This document shows positions 1-6,463 of a stretch of DNA of 8,530 nucleotides, in pieces; position 1 is the stretch's first letter; each line of letters starts with the position of its first letter. Location: NCBI GenBank assembly GCA_945866165.1, contig CAMBGO010000088.1:1-8530 (forward strand), in the 5' to 3' direction. The position numbers and the translations under genes are program-made. Origin of the DNA: Chitinophaga pinensis. GTDB taxonomy: Bacteria > Bacteroidota > Bacteroidia > Chitinophagales > Chitinophagaceae. The notes beneath the pieces are model-generated. The model was not told the DNA's origin and searched no databases. It was given only the letters and a program-made list of their open reading frames with translations.

Positions 1-600
1 CTGAGCAAATTTTCGACTATCTCTAAATCGAATGGTTTGAATAGGCAATGTTGTAAACAATGGGTTCAACACATGACCCCCTTTAGGATAAGCGTAATCG
101 CCTTGTGAGTTTACGCTAATAAGTTGTTGATCATAGTTGATGTTCACAATATATCGGCTTAGAAAATTATACCCAATAATTCCATCAATATTTACTCCAT
201 AAGAAGAACTCAATACTTCGTAATTATTTACATGAAAATCAAGGTTGGTTACATCCAACCCCGGTAGGTGTAATGTTGCTCCATATAAAAAAGGAACTTT
301 TCTAATTCCTGCAATACCCTTTATTGTTCTCTCTGAAGGAACAACTGTGATGTTGAGTCTATCAACGGTGGATGAATCGAGTGAAATACCGCCACTTCCT
401 GTGTCTAAAATAAAATTCAGTGAATCAGGATGGTTGTCCACCGTAGCCCGCAGTAAAATAACCCCTCCTGTTAGAGAAATAAATCGAAAACTTGTTAACT
501 CTCTTGAGGGCTCTTCAACAAATTGCTCCTGTGCCCATCCAATCTTGAATTGAATGATCAACAGGGTCAGAAACAAGGATATTTTTGCCAGTATCGTCAA
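1..600 (-). CDS. Exported retropepsin-like aspartyl protease, C-terminus beyond window
   Basis: The frame is open from position 600 down to position 1, giving 200 residues without a stop; the C-terminus lies outside the window. The first 24 residues look like a signal peptide: a lysine, a hydrophobic run (ISLFLTLLII) and a plausible cleavage site after GWA, so the protein is probably periplasmic or membrane-exposed. Residues 63-70 read FILDTGSG, the catalytic Asp motif of aspartyl proteases (D66), and around 118-130 there is NIDGIIGYNFLSR, the usual second landmark of the retropepsin-like fold (iDGilGydfL). Bacteroidota proteins of this type are often about 400 residues, with a second lobe and a PDZ domain, which would lie outside. 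No ATG, GTG or other TTG lies between the upstream in-frame stop (666-664) and the TTG at 600, and that TTG keeps the whole signal peptide, so it is my start. Substrate unknown. The fold assignment is firm, the start less so. Confidence 0.8.
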   Translation of the reverse strand, partial: MTILAKISLFLTLLIIQFKIGWAQEQFVEEPSRELTSFRFISLTGGVILLRATVDNHPDSLNFILDTGSGGISLDSSTVDRLNITVVPSERTIKGIAGIRKVPFLYGATLHLPGLDVTNLDFHVNNYEVLSSSYGVNIDGIIGYNFLSRYIVNINYDQQLISVNSQGDYAYPKGGHVLNPLFTTLPIQTIRFRDSRKFAQ

Positions 601-680
601 TAGAAATGAATTAGTTGGTTTTACTCTTATAAAGCAATGAGCTGGTTTTAAGTTAACTGATTTTTAAACCATTCATGCAC

Positions 681-688
681 TAACTTTG
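681..688 (+). promoter_or_regulatory. Candidate Bacteroidota -7 promoter box for mqnC
   Basis: TAACTTTG matches the Bacteroidota -7 consensus TAnnTTTG at all six defined bases. It sits 8 nt before the first possible mqnC ATG (697) and 20 nt before the ATG at 709. No TTTG is seen at the expected -33 distance, only a T-run at 660-665. Transcription would begin at about 692-695, giving a very short leader for the 697 start and about 15 nt for the 709 start. A six-base match arises by chance fairly often in AT-rich DNA, so this is a candidate only. Confidence 0.42.
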
Positions 689-696
689 TTCTATAG

Positions 697-1836
697 ATGA
701 TGAAAAATATGAACTTGTTGAACAATCTTTACGAAAAGGCACTGAATTTTGAGTTTCTCACGGCTGAAGAAGGTCTACACCTTTTCAAAGAAGCGCCACT
801 GACTGAATTGATGTGTGTTGCCGATGAACTCAGAAAAAAGCAGGTTCCGCATGGTAAGGTGAGCTGGCAGATTGACCGCAATGTGAACACGACCAATGTT
901 TGCATAGCCAACTGTAAATTCTGCAATTTCTATCGGATTCCGGGTCATGCTGAAGCCTATATCACCGACATGGATACGTATAGAAAAAAGATTCGTGAAA
1001 CACTTCAATGGGGTGGCGACCAATTGCTTTTGCAAGGAGGACATCATCCTGAACTGGGGTTGGATTTCTACACAAAAATTTTTAGGGAGATCAAAAATGA
1101 ATTTCCTGATATTCGATTGCATACACTCGGACCACCCGAAGTGGCTCATATTACCAAGCTTGAAAAATCTACCCATACAGAAGTTCTGAAAGCGCTAAAA
1201 GATGCCGGCATGAATTCTCTTCCTGGAGCAGGTGCAGAAATTCTTGTTGATCGTGTACGCAGGTTGGTCAGCAATGGAAAATGTGGTGCACAAGAATGGC
1301 TTGATGTGATGGCAGCAGCGCATCAACTGAATATAACGACTTCTGCTACCATGATGTTTGGACACGTTGAAACACTTGAAGAACGCTTCGAGCATCTAAT
1401 AAAGCTTCGCGAAGTACAGGCTAAGAAACCTGCAGATGCAAAAGGATTCCTTGCTTTCATACCTTGGACCTTCCAAGATGTTGATACCTTGCTTGCAAAA
1501 ATTCGCGGGGTACAAAACCTTACCACTGGCGATGAATATATTAGGATGATTGCAATCAGCCGTATCATGCTTCCCAACATCAAAAATATTCAAGCCTCTT
1601 GGCTAACAGTAGGAAAGAAAATTGCACAAATATGTTTGCATGCAGGTGCCAACGACTTTGGAAGCATCATGTTGGAAGAGAATGTTGTTAGTGCAGCAGG
1701 AGCGCCACACCGATTTACATATAAGTCCATACAGGAAGCAATAAAAGAAGCAGGCTTCGAACCACAACTAAGAAACCAAGAATATGATTGGCGCGATATT
1801 CCTGAAGCGATTCAAGAGCAAGTAATCGACTATTGA
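697..1836 (+). CDS. mqnC: Cyclic dehypoxanthinyl futalosine synthase MqnC (radical SAM)
   Basis: MqnC converts dehypoxanthine futalosine to cyclic dehypoxanthinyl futalosine in the futalosine pathway of menaquinone synthesis, in the cytoplasm. The 379-residue length is normal. DRNVNTTNVC (60-69) runs into the radical-SAM cluster motif C69-x3-C73-x2-C76, followed by NFYRIPGH. Other family landmarks are LLLQGGHHPELGLDFY (about 110-125), LHTLGPPEVAHI (about 141-152), SLPGAGAEILVDRVRR (about 174-189), TTSATMMFGHVETLEER, FIPWTFQ and, near the C-terminus, GANDFGSIMLEENVVSAAGAPHRF. These fit MqnC better than its paralogue MqnE, whose cluster region usually reads NYTNICVNRC. Three in-frame ATGs occur at 697, 700 and 709; as I recall Bacteroidota homologues, they begin near MNL, which favours 709, but I keep the longest form. 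It is divergent from the protease, and 77 nt separate it from pxpB, so it is probably its own transcription unit. No other men or mqn gene is in view. Confidence 0.93.
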   Translation: MMKNMNLLNNLYEKALNFEFLTAEEGLHLFKEAPLTELMCVADELRKKQVPHGKVSWQIDRNVNTTNVCIANCKFCNFYRIPGHAEAYITDMDTYRKKIRETLQWGGDQLLLQGGHHPELGLDFYTKIFREIKNEFPDIRLHTLGPPEVAHITKLEKSTHTEVLKALKDAGMNSLPGAGAEILVDRVRRLVSNGKCGAQEWLDVMAAAHQLNITTSATMMFGHVETLEERFEHLIKLREVQAKKPADAKGFLAFIPWTFQDVDTLLAKIRGVQNLTTGDEYIRMIAISRIMLPNIKNIQASWLTVGKKIAQICLHAGANDFGSIMLEENVVSAAGAPHRFTYKSIQEAIKEAGFEPQLRNQEYDWRDIPEAIQEQVIDY

Positions 1837-1913
1837 TGTTTTTTTAAGGTTGATGAGACAATTAAATGGATTCATTGGAATAAAACGTATTTATACAAAC
1901 ACTACTATAGCCA

Positions 1914-2624
1914 ATGAACAGTCCTCGTATATATGCCTTACATGACCAGGCCATTACCATAGAACTTGGCAATGAAATTAACGAGGCAATCAACCTGGAA
2001 GTCTTATACTTAAAGCAAGATTTTGAAGCAATGCCCTTTGAAGGCTTTATTGAATGTGTTCCAGCCTATAGCAGTCTGACAATTTATTTTAATGAAAGCA
2101 GAACACAGGAAGAAGTTAGAAAAGAAATTATAAGCAGGCTTGAGAAAAAAAATTTAAGTACCAACAAATCAACGTTGATAGAAACAACCCTCGGTTCAAC
2201 AATCAACATAAAGCCAATTATCATTCCAGTATGTTATGATGTTGAATATGGAACTGACCTCATTTGGCTTAGTAATCACCTAGGGTTAAGTATTGATGAA
2301 ATAATTTCACTGCATACCGAATCATTTTTTCGCGTGTATATGATGGGGTTTATCCCTGGCTTTGCTTATATGGGAACCCTGCCGGAAAAACTCCATGCAC
2401 CGCGAAAACAAACACCCGCTCAACAAATTCCAATTGGAAGCGTTGCCATTGCAGGAAAACAAACAGGCATATACCCTGCAGCAGTTCCGGGTGGTTGGCA
2501 AATAATTGGCAGAACACCTCATTTGATGTTTGATAAAAAAAGGAATCCTTGCTCACTTTTAAAAGCAGGAGATGCTGTTCAATTTAAATCCATTTCTAAA
2601 AAAGAATTTGAATCAGCATCATGA
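1914..2624 (+). CDS. pxpB: 5-oxoprolinase subunit PxpB (KipI family)
   Basis: PxpB and PxpC are thought to form the ATP-using part of prokaryotic 5-oxoprolinase; with PxpA they hydrolyse 5-oxoproline to glutamate in the cytoplasm. The 236-residue length is normal. Visible family motifs are IPVCYD (104-109), GFIPGFAYMG (145-154), PIGSVAIAGKQTGIYP (173-188), PGGWQIIGRTP (192-202) and LLKAGDAVQF (215-224), which together define the carboxyltransferase C/D-like fold. The gene overlaps pxpC by 4 nt (ATGA), so the two are translationally coupled. Homologues are often annotated KipI, an inhibitor of the sporulation kinase KinA in Bacillus; with pxpA and pxpC present and a non-sporulating host likely, the metabolic role is the better call. 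I see no strong promoter in the 77-nt gap after mqnC; TAAGGTTG at 1845-1852 is one mismatch from a -7 box but lies about 60 nt upstream. ATG 1914 is the natural start. Confidence 0.95.
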   Translation: MNSPRIYALHDQAITIELGNEINEAINLEVLYLKQDFEAMPFEGFIECVPAYSSLTIYFNESRTQEEVRKEIISRLEKKNLSTNKSTLIETTLGSTINIKPIIIPVCYDVEYGTDLIWLSNHLGLSIDEIISLHTESFFRVYMMGFIPGFAYMGTLPEKLHAPRKQTPAQQIPIGSVAIAGKQTGIYPAAVPGGWQIIGRTPHLMFDKKRNPCSLLKAGDAVQFKSISKKEFESAS

Positions 2625-3607
2625 GCATCACCATTCTCAAGCCAGGTATTTCTTCCAGCATTCAAGACTTAGGTCGTTGGGGTCACCAACAATTTGGTAT
2701 TCCCATCAGTGGTGCCATGGATGAACTTGCAGCAAGACTTGCAAACATACTCTGTGGTAATGATGAGCATGAATCAGTAATTGAAATCACGTTACACGGT
2801 ACAGAAATAATGTTTAATGAAGCTGCCTGTATTTCACTCACTGGCTCCGGAAGCATAATCTATTTAAATGATATTGAAATTCAGTATAACAGACTGATCA
2901 AATTAGACGCTTCAAGTATATTGAAATTTAAACCAGCACCATCAGGATGCAGAAGTTATTTGGCAATTCAAGGTGGATTGGATGTAAAGAAAGAGATGGA
3001 CAGCACTTCAACATTTGCTCCTTCTGGCATTGGAGGTATTAATGGACAGAATTTGAAAATGGGAGATATTATTTCATTAAGTAGAAAAAAATCTTTGCAT
3101 AAAAAAGCAGATGAAATAAATATTACAAAAAATGGATTTGCAGTATCCACATGGATAGGAGTGGATTTAAAAGAACAGCAACATAATGGCATAATTAGAA
3201 TAAATATTTGCACTGGTCCGGAGTGGGATTTATTTAATGAGCAATTCAGGAGTAAATTCCTAAATAGTGAATACTCAATTTCATTAATGGCAAACAGAAT
3301 GGGTATTCAACTTGAAGGACCTAGGCTTGAATTAACAGAAAAAAAAGAGATGGTCTCAACGCCCGTAACAAAAGGGATCATACAGGTAACGAACGAAGGA
3401 CTTCCCATTATCCTTATGGCAGATGCACAAACCACAGGAGGTTATCCTCGCATCGCCAGGGTTTGCAGCGCTGACTTATCACAACTTGCTCAATGCAGGC
3501 CTAGCGATAGGCTAATTTTTTTAAATATTTCAGAAAATGAATCTCTTCAGAAGATGAGAAAAATGAAAGAAATTTTAAAATCTATCGAGATTGGATTGGT
3601 AAACTAA
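2621..3607 (+). CDS. pxpC: 5-oxoprolinase subunit PxpC (biotin-dependent carboxyltransferase-like, KipA family)
   Basis: PxpC is the larger partner of PxpB in 5-oxoprolinase and resembles the C-terminal part of urea amidolyase carboxyltransferase domains. The 328-residue length is usual. Diagnostic stretches are SSIQDLGRWGHQQFG (12-26), SGAMDE (30-35), GCRSYLAIQGGLDV (109-122), STSTFAPSGIGG (128-139), NRMGIQLEGP (225-234), and the highly conserved C-terminal block from TKGIIQVTNEGLP (250-262) through ADAQTTGGYPRIARV (268-281) to LAQCRPSDRL. The ATG overlaps the pxpB stop, so the start is secure. Its stop is only 3 nt from the stop of the opposing DUF2752 gene, so the pxpBC transcript must end within or run antisense into that gene. 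In many genomes pxpA follows directly; here it lies about 2.1 kb downstream on the same strand. Homologues are also annotated KipA, the KipI antagonist of Bacillus. Confidence 0.95.
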   Translation: MSITILKPGISSSIQDLGRWGHQQFGIPISGAMDELAARLANILCGNDEHESVIEITLHGTEIMFNEAACISLTGSGSIIYLNDIEIQYNRLIKLDASSILKFKPAPSGCRSYLAIQGGLDVKKEMDSTSTFAPSGIGGINGQNLKMGDIISLSRKKSLHKKADEINITKNGFAVSTWIGVDLKEQQHNGIIRINICTGPEWDLFNEQFRSKFLNSEYSISLMANRMGIQLEGPRLELTEKKEMVSTPVTKGIIQVTNEGLPIILMADAQTTGGYPRIARVCSADLSQLAQCRPSDRLIFLNISENESLQKMRKMKEILKSIEIGLVN

Positions 3608-3610
3608 TAA

Positions 3611-4021
3611 TCAGATTCCTTTTTTAATATTCCATATCCAATTACCAATAACCAAAAAAATCAAAATTAATGGGTATGGTTTTTTTTGAATTTCTTTTTC
3701 AATATACCCATATAAGATGTAAAGGCTTTTTGTTTGGAAAATGAAGTCCCAGGCTATCCAACATGGAATACAAATTAAAAGAGCCAAAATGGGTAAACCG
3801 AATGGGTTCAAATAAAATGCATCAAGGATTCTGCCCTCTAACAAAGAAAGTACTGATCGTGTTGAACCACAGGATGGGCAGGGAATCGATAATACTTTTT
3901 TAATCAAACAAGTAGAAGAAGATGCTAGCGTGCTATTTGTAGTTTTATTCCAATAAATCCAGCCATACCCAACTAAACTCAGCATAATCATGATGCCATA
4001 AAAATTCCGTGGCTTTTCCAT
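3611..4021 (-). CDS. DUF2752 small membrane protein
   Basis: This 136-residue protein carries the DUF2752 signature: CPSCGSTRS at 48-56, then a short amphipathic stretch and LNPFGLP at 71-77. Three membrane segments are likely (about 8-24, 74-93 and 115-132). The paired cysteines of CPxCGxTR suggest a thiol or metal site, but the family has no established function, and I do not assign one. I chose the ATG at 4021, whose first base is the last base of the upstream TAA (TAATG), so translation probably re-initiates from the TM2 gene. A longer in-frame start at 4129 would overlap the TM2 gene by about 105 nt and add a non-conserved N-terminus. The TM2-DUF2752 pairing is one I recognise from other Bacteroidota. 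The gene converges on pxpC with a 3-nt gap. Confidence 0.85.
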   Translation of the reverse strand: MEKPRNFYGIMIMLSLVGYGWIYWNKTTNSTLASSSTCLIKKVLSIPCPSCGSTRSVLSLLEGRILDAFYLNPFGLPILALLICIPCWIAWDFIFQTKSLYILYGYIEKEIQKKPYPLILIFLVIGNWIWNIKKGI

Positions 4022-4368
4022 TATAAATAAAGGAACTGTTGTAATTTTTTTAAGTTTTTCTCTCTCGTTGCGCCCATAATCAAAAACCAATCTACAAAAG
4101 CCCAAATACCAAGCCCCCCACAAGTCCACAACTTTCCTATTCCAAGACCGACATCCCCTATCAAGAACCTATCAACACCTAATACACCTGCTAAAATGGA
4201 AATGATGATACTAAGAGTAGGATCTTTGAATTGAATGGATTGTATCAATACCCACTTTGAATCATCCATTGCGAGTAAACGCTCCCTAATATGTATTAAT
4301 TGATGAGTCTCAAAATAATTACCATAAGTAAGAATAAACATATCAACCTTCTGAGAATCCATGATCAT
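4021..4368 (-). CDS. TM2-domain membrane protein
   Basis: A 115-residue protein with a soluble N-terminal half (DSQKVDMFILTYGNYF, then IRERLLAMDD) and a C-terminal TM2 domain: two helices at about 52-72 and 79-99, linked through GVDRFLIGDVGLGIGK (64-79). The Asp-Arg-Phe (66-68) is the hallmark of TM2 proteins, and WTCGGLGIWAFVDWFLIMG completes the domain. The overall form is the standard Bacteroidota TM2 protein. The molecular role is unknown; animal TM2 proteins are linked to receptor signalling and Notch, which says little here. Start may be ATG 4368 or 4362; the latter begins MDSQKVDMF and looks closer to homologues. The gene overlaps DUF2752 by 1 nt. The upstream region (4369-4484) holds a perfect palindrome and a TATATTTT (4396-4389), one mismatch from a -7 box but without a well-spaced -33 element. 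Confidence 0.88.
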   Translation of the reverse strand: MIMDSQKVDMFILTYGNYFETHQLIHIRERLLAMDDSKWVLIQSIQFKDPTLSIIISILAGVLGVDRFLIGDVGLGIGKLWTCGGLGIWAFVDWFLIMGATREKNLKKLQQFLYL

Positions 4369-4436
4369 TAATTTAATTGTTGCGACTAAAAATATATAAT
4401 TTTTTAACTTTCAAAAAAGATACAAAATCCTTTATT

Positions 4437-4457
4437 CATGATACATTATGTATCATG
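4437..4457. repeat. Perfect 10-bp-arm palindrome in the gap between propeller and TM2 genes
   Basis: CATGATACAT and ATGTATCATG flank a single central T, making a 21-bp near-perfect dyad. It lies 28 nt past the propeller stop and 69 nt before the TM2 ATG at 4368. In RNA it could fold as a 9-bp stem with a 3-nt loop, but only 3 of the 9 pairs are G-C and no U-tract follows immediately on the minus strand, so it is a poor intrinsic terminator. A binding site for a dimeric regulator is equally plausible. The symmetry is seen directly; the role is inferred. Confidence 0.6.
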
Positions 4458-4484
4458 GTTGACAATGTAAACTTTTTACTACAA

Positions 4485-5591
4485 CTATACCCTTGTCAGC
4501 TTAATAGGAGACGTGCGACTGGCGTTCCACTGACAAACATAGATGCTGTCGTCTTCATCAATACACACATCATGACCATGCCTGAATACCCTACTTGCAT
4601 CTTGGAAGGTCTGTTGCAAAATACCTTTCTCATAAATAGGTGCAGTTCCGCCAGGACTTGATAATACTTTGTTGGATTTATCCATGATGGTAAGAAACCC
4701 CGTATCTGAATTTTTTTTGCCTTCCTTGTCTTTCGACCAACAAACACCTGCGTAGATATTCTCGCCATGCAAAACAGGTCGGCATACAAACATGCCTGGC
4801 ATATCAATTCGCTTGATGAATTTTCCATCGAGTGTAAACACCTTGAAGCAACACTCTTCTCGGGATGTACATATCAATACCGGATTATTCTTGTCGCGTG
4901 TATCAACAAGTACGCCATGTGCGCAGTATAGGTTGTGCTCTTTATCGGCATTGTTACGTCCACCGAATTTTCTGACAAAACGCCCCTTAGCATCAAAATG
5001 TAAAATATAATCTGACCCATAACCATCCGCAACATAGATATCTCCATTGGGTGCAATAGCTGTTTCCGTTGGATGATAGGCATCTTTTTCTTCATACACT
5101 CCAATGGAATGTGGCTGTGCCAATGAAAAAATGATACGCCCTTTGATATTTGTTTTCACCACATTACCAGGTTGCGACTTCGATGCACCGGCAAGATCAG
5201 TATAAAAACCATTGTCAACCAACAACAAGAAATCTTCACCATTTTCTTTGCTAATTGTCAACCCATGCCCTGCAGGAAAAGCGCTTCCCCAGGTTTCGAG
5301 TAACTTTCCGCTCTTATCAAATACCAAAATATTATTATGTGTATCATCCCCAATCATGATCAAACGACCCTGACTATCCTGTACCATTTCATGGCAATTA
5401 ATTAATGGAGTGGTTGTTGAAGATATTTTAGCCCAGTCCTTGTCAACCTTATATTTGAATCCATTGTGCCCAACAAGAAGGTCATCAGGATTAGATGAAT
5501 TTTTACCTATTGAAAATGCAAAAGAATTGCTTGCTATCAAGCTTGCTGAGGCAAGCGCCGTTGACTTTATAAATGTTCTTCTATTTTTCAT
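4485..5591 (-). CDS. Tat-exported six-bladed beta-propeller (NHL-like) protein
   Basis: The 368-residue product begins MKNRRTFIKS, a twin-arginine motif close to S/T-RRxFLK, followed by a hydrophobic stretch (TALASASLIA) and a likely cleavage near SFA (23-25), so it should be exported folded by the Tat system. The remainder shows NHL-type repeats, for example PNGDIYVADGYGSDYILHFD (181-200) followed by RFVRKFGG, and the final blade with DEDDSIYVCQW (345-355). Blades tend to open with a histidine: CHEMVQD (H67), GHGLTI (H109), CAHGVLVD (H225), HGHDVCID (H338, H340). This recalls peptidyl-alpha-hydroxyglycine alpha-amidating lyase, where three such His bind zinc, though sequence alone does not show lyase activity. 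Nine cysteines occur, including EECC (245-248). Tat export would suit a protein that acquires a cofactor in the cytoplasm. It is divergent from pxpA and upstream of TM2 and DUF2752 on the same strand, with a 116-nt gap. Substrate unknown. Confidence 0.87.
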   Translation of the reverse strand: MKNRRTFIKSTALASASLIASNSFAFSIGKNSSNPDDLLVGHNGFKYKVDKDWAKISSTTTPLINCHEMVQDSQGRLIMIGDDTHNNILVFDKSGKLLETWGSAFPAGHGLTISKENGEDFLLLVDNGFYTDLAGASKSQPGNVVKTNIKGRIIFSLAQPHSIGVYEEKDAYHPTETAIAPNGDIYVADGYGSDYILHFDAKGRFVRKFGGRNNADKEHNLYCAHGVLVDTRDKNNPVLICTSREECCFKVFTLDGKFIKRIDMPGMFVCRPVLHGENIYAGVCWSKDKEGKKNSDTGFLTIMDKSNKVLSSPGGTAPIYEKGILQQTFQDASRVFRHGHDVCIDEDDSIYVCQWNASRTSPIKLTRV

Positions 5592-5633
5592 ATCCTCAAT
5601 TTACATAAAACAGTCATTACTACCATTTTTCCT

Positions 5634-5669
5634 GATGAGAATATTATGCTGTAAAGAGGTAATATCATC
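5634..5669. repeat. Interrupted inverted repeat in the propeller-pxpA divergent spacer
   Basis: In the 110-nt divergent spacer, ATATTA (5641-5646) is mirrored by TAATAT (5660-5665), and the outer GATG (5634-5637) by CATC (5666-5669), with a 3-nt bulge on one side and a 13-nt loop. The site lies about 33 nt before the pxpA start and about 43 nt before the propeller start, where an operator controlling either gene would be expected. The arms are short and AT-rich and could be chance. Confidence 0.22.
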
Positions 5670-5701
5670 TATGAAGAAAAAGGCGTTTTTCACTATCTTG
5701 T

Positions 5702-6463
5702 ATGCTGATGAAAAAGTTTATTGACCTGAACTGCGATATGGGAGAGGGCTTCGATGCGGATGAATTGATCATGCCATATATAAGCTCCGCTAATATTGCC
5801 TGTGGAGTCCATGCAGGAGATGTACAAACAATGCATAAAACAATCAAACTAGCAATGAATCACCATGTTGCAATTGGTGCACATCCATCGTATCCTGATC
5901 GGGAGGGTTTTGGCAGAAACGAAATGAATCTCAGTACGGATGATATATTCAAAGTAGTAAAGGCACAAATTGAAACAATTAATACCATTGCTGAATATTT
6001 AGGAGCTTCACTTCATCATGTAAAACCCCATGGTGCTTTATACAATCGATCTGCCAAAGATTATGGTGCTGCAACTGCCATTGCAAAAGCTGTTGCTGCT
6101 GTAAACCCCAATTTAATTCTTTACGGTTTATCAAATTCCGAATCTGAAAAAGCTGCCTTAGATTGTAAATTAAAATTTTACGCTGAGGTTTTTGCTGATA
6201 GAACATATACAGATGAGGGTTTGTTAACGCCAAGATCAAAAATCAATGCAATGATTGAATCTTCAAAAGATTCTTTGAATCAAATTCTTCGAATCATCAA
6301 TGAAGGAGTTGTACTCTCAACTTCAGGCAAATCCATTCCAATAAAAGCTGATACAATTTGTATCCATGGAGATGGCGAACATGCAGTTGAATTTGTAAAA
6401 ACAATCAACGAAGGTTTGAAAAAAAGTAATATCAAGATAAGCAATGGTGAAAAAAATAGTTAG
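5702..6463 (+). CDS. pxpA: 5-oxoprolinase subunit PxpA (LamB/YcsF family)
   Basis: PxpA is the subunit that, with PxpB and PxpC, completes the ATP-dependent ring opening of 5-oxoproline to glutamate. It has the YcsF beta/alpha-barrel fold, and its 253-residue length is usual. Conserved motifs are FIDLNCDMGEG (6-16), ANIACGVHAGD (30-40), GAHPSYPDREGFGR (59-72), HVKPHGALYN (106-115), AEVFADRTYTDEGLLTPRS (161-179) and CIHGDGEHAV (220-229); their acidic and His residues line the expected active site. ATG 5702 and ATG 5708 are both possible; 5708 gives MKKFIDLNCD, which resembles many homologues. TATCTTG at 5694-5700 loosely resembles a -7 box but abuts the start codon. The gene overlaps the transporter by 20 nt, so the two are coupled. 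It is separated from pxpBC by three opposite-strand genes and needs its own promoter. Confidence 0.95.
   Translation: MLMKKFIDLNCDMGEGFDADELIMPYISSANIACGVHAGDVQTMHKTIKLAMNHHVAIGAHPSYPDREGFGRNEMNLSTDDIFKVVKAQIETINTIAEYLGASLHHVKPHGALYNRSAKDYGAATAIAKAVAAVNPNLILYGLSNSESEKAALDCKLKFYAEVFADRTYTDEGLLTPRSKINAMIESSKDSLNQILRIINEGVVLSTSGKSIPIKADTICIHGDGEHAVEFVKTINEGLKKSNIKISNGEKNS

Noticed and set aside
245..553. Plus-strand 102-codon open frame
   Set aside because: It lies antisense to the aspartyl protease, whose DTGSG and IDGIIGYNFL motifs make the minus strand the coding one; the plus product resembles no family.
697..1836. MqnE (aminofutalosine synthase) as an alternative for mqnC
   Set aside because: The cluster region DRNVNTTNVCIANCKFCNFYR and the GANDFGSIMLEENVV block fit MqnC; MqnE has a different sequence around its cysteines.
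1914..3607. KipI/KipA sporulation-kinase regulators
   Set aside because: The same families are the PxpB/PxpC subunits; pxpA is nearby, and the likely host phylum does not sporulate.
4022..4129. Longer start for the DUF2752 gene at 4129
   Set aside because: It overlaps the conserved C-terminal half of the TM2 gene, and the added 36 residues are not like the family; the TAATG junction supports 4021.
4386..4430. Promoter for the TM2 gene (TATATTTT with upstream TTTG motifs)
   Set aside because: The -7-like box has one mismatch, and the two TTTG motifs lie 15 and 26 nt away instead of about 20; in such AT-rich DNA this is not convincing.
4377..4661. Plus-strand 94-codon open frame across the palindrome
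   Set aside because: Over half is antisense to the propeller C-terminus, and the rest covers the spacer palindrome; no recognisable protein features.
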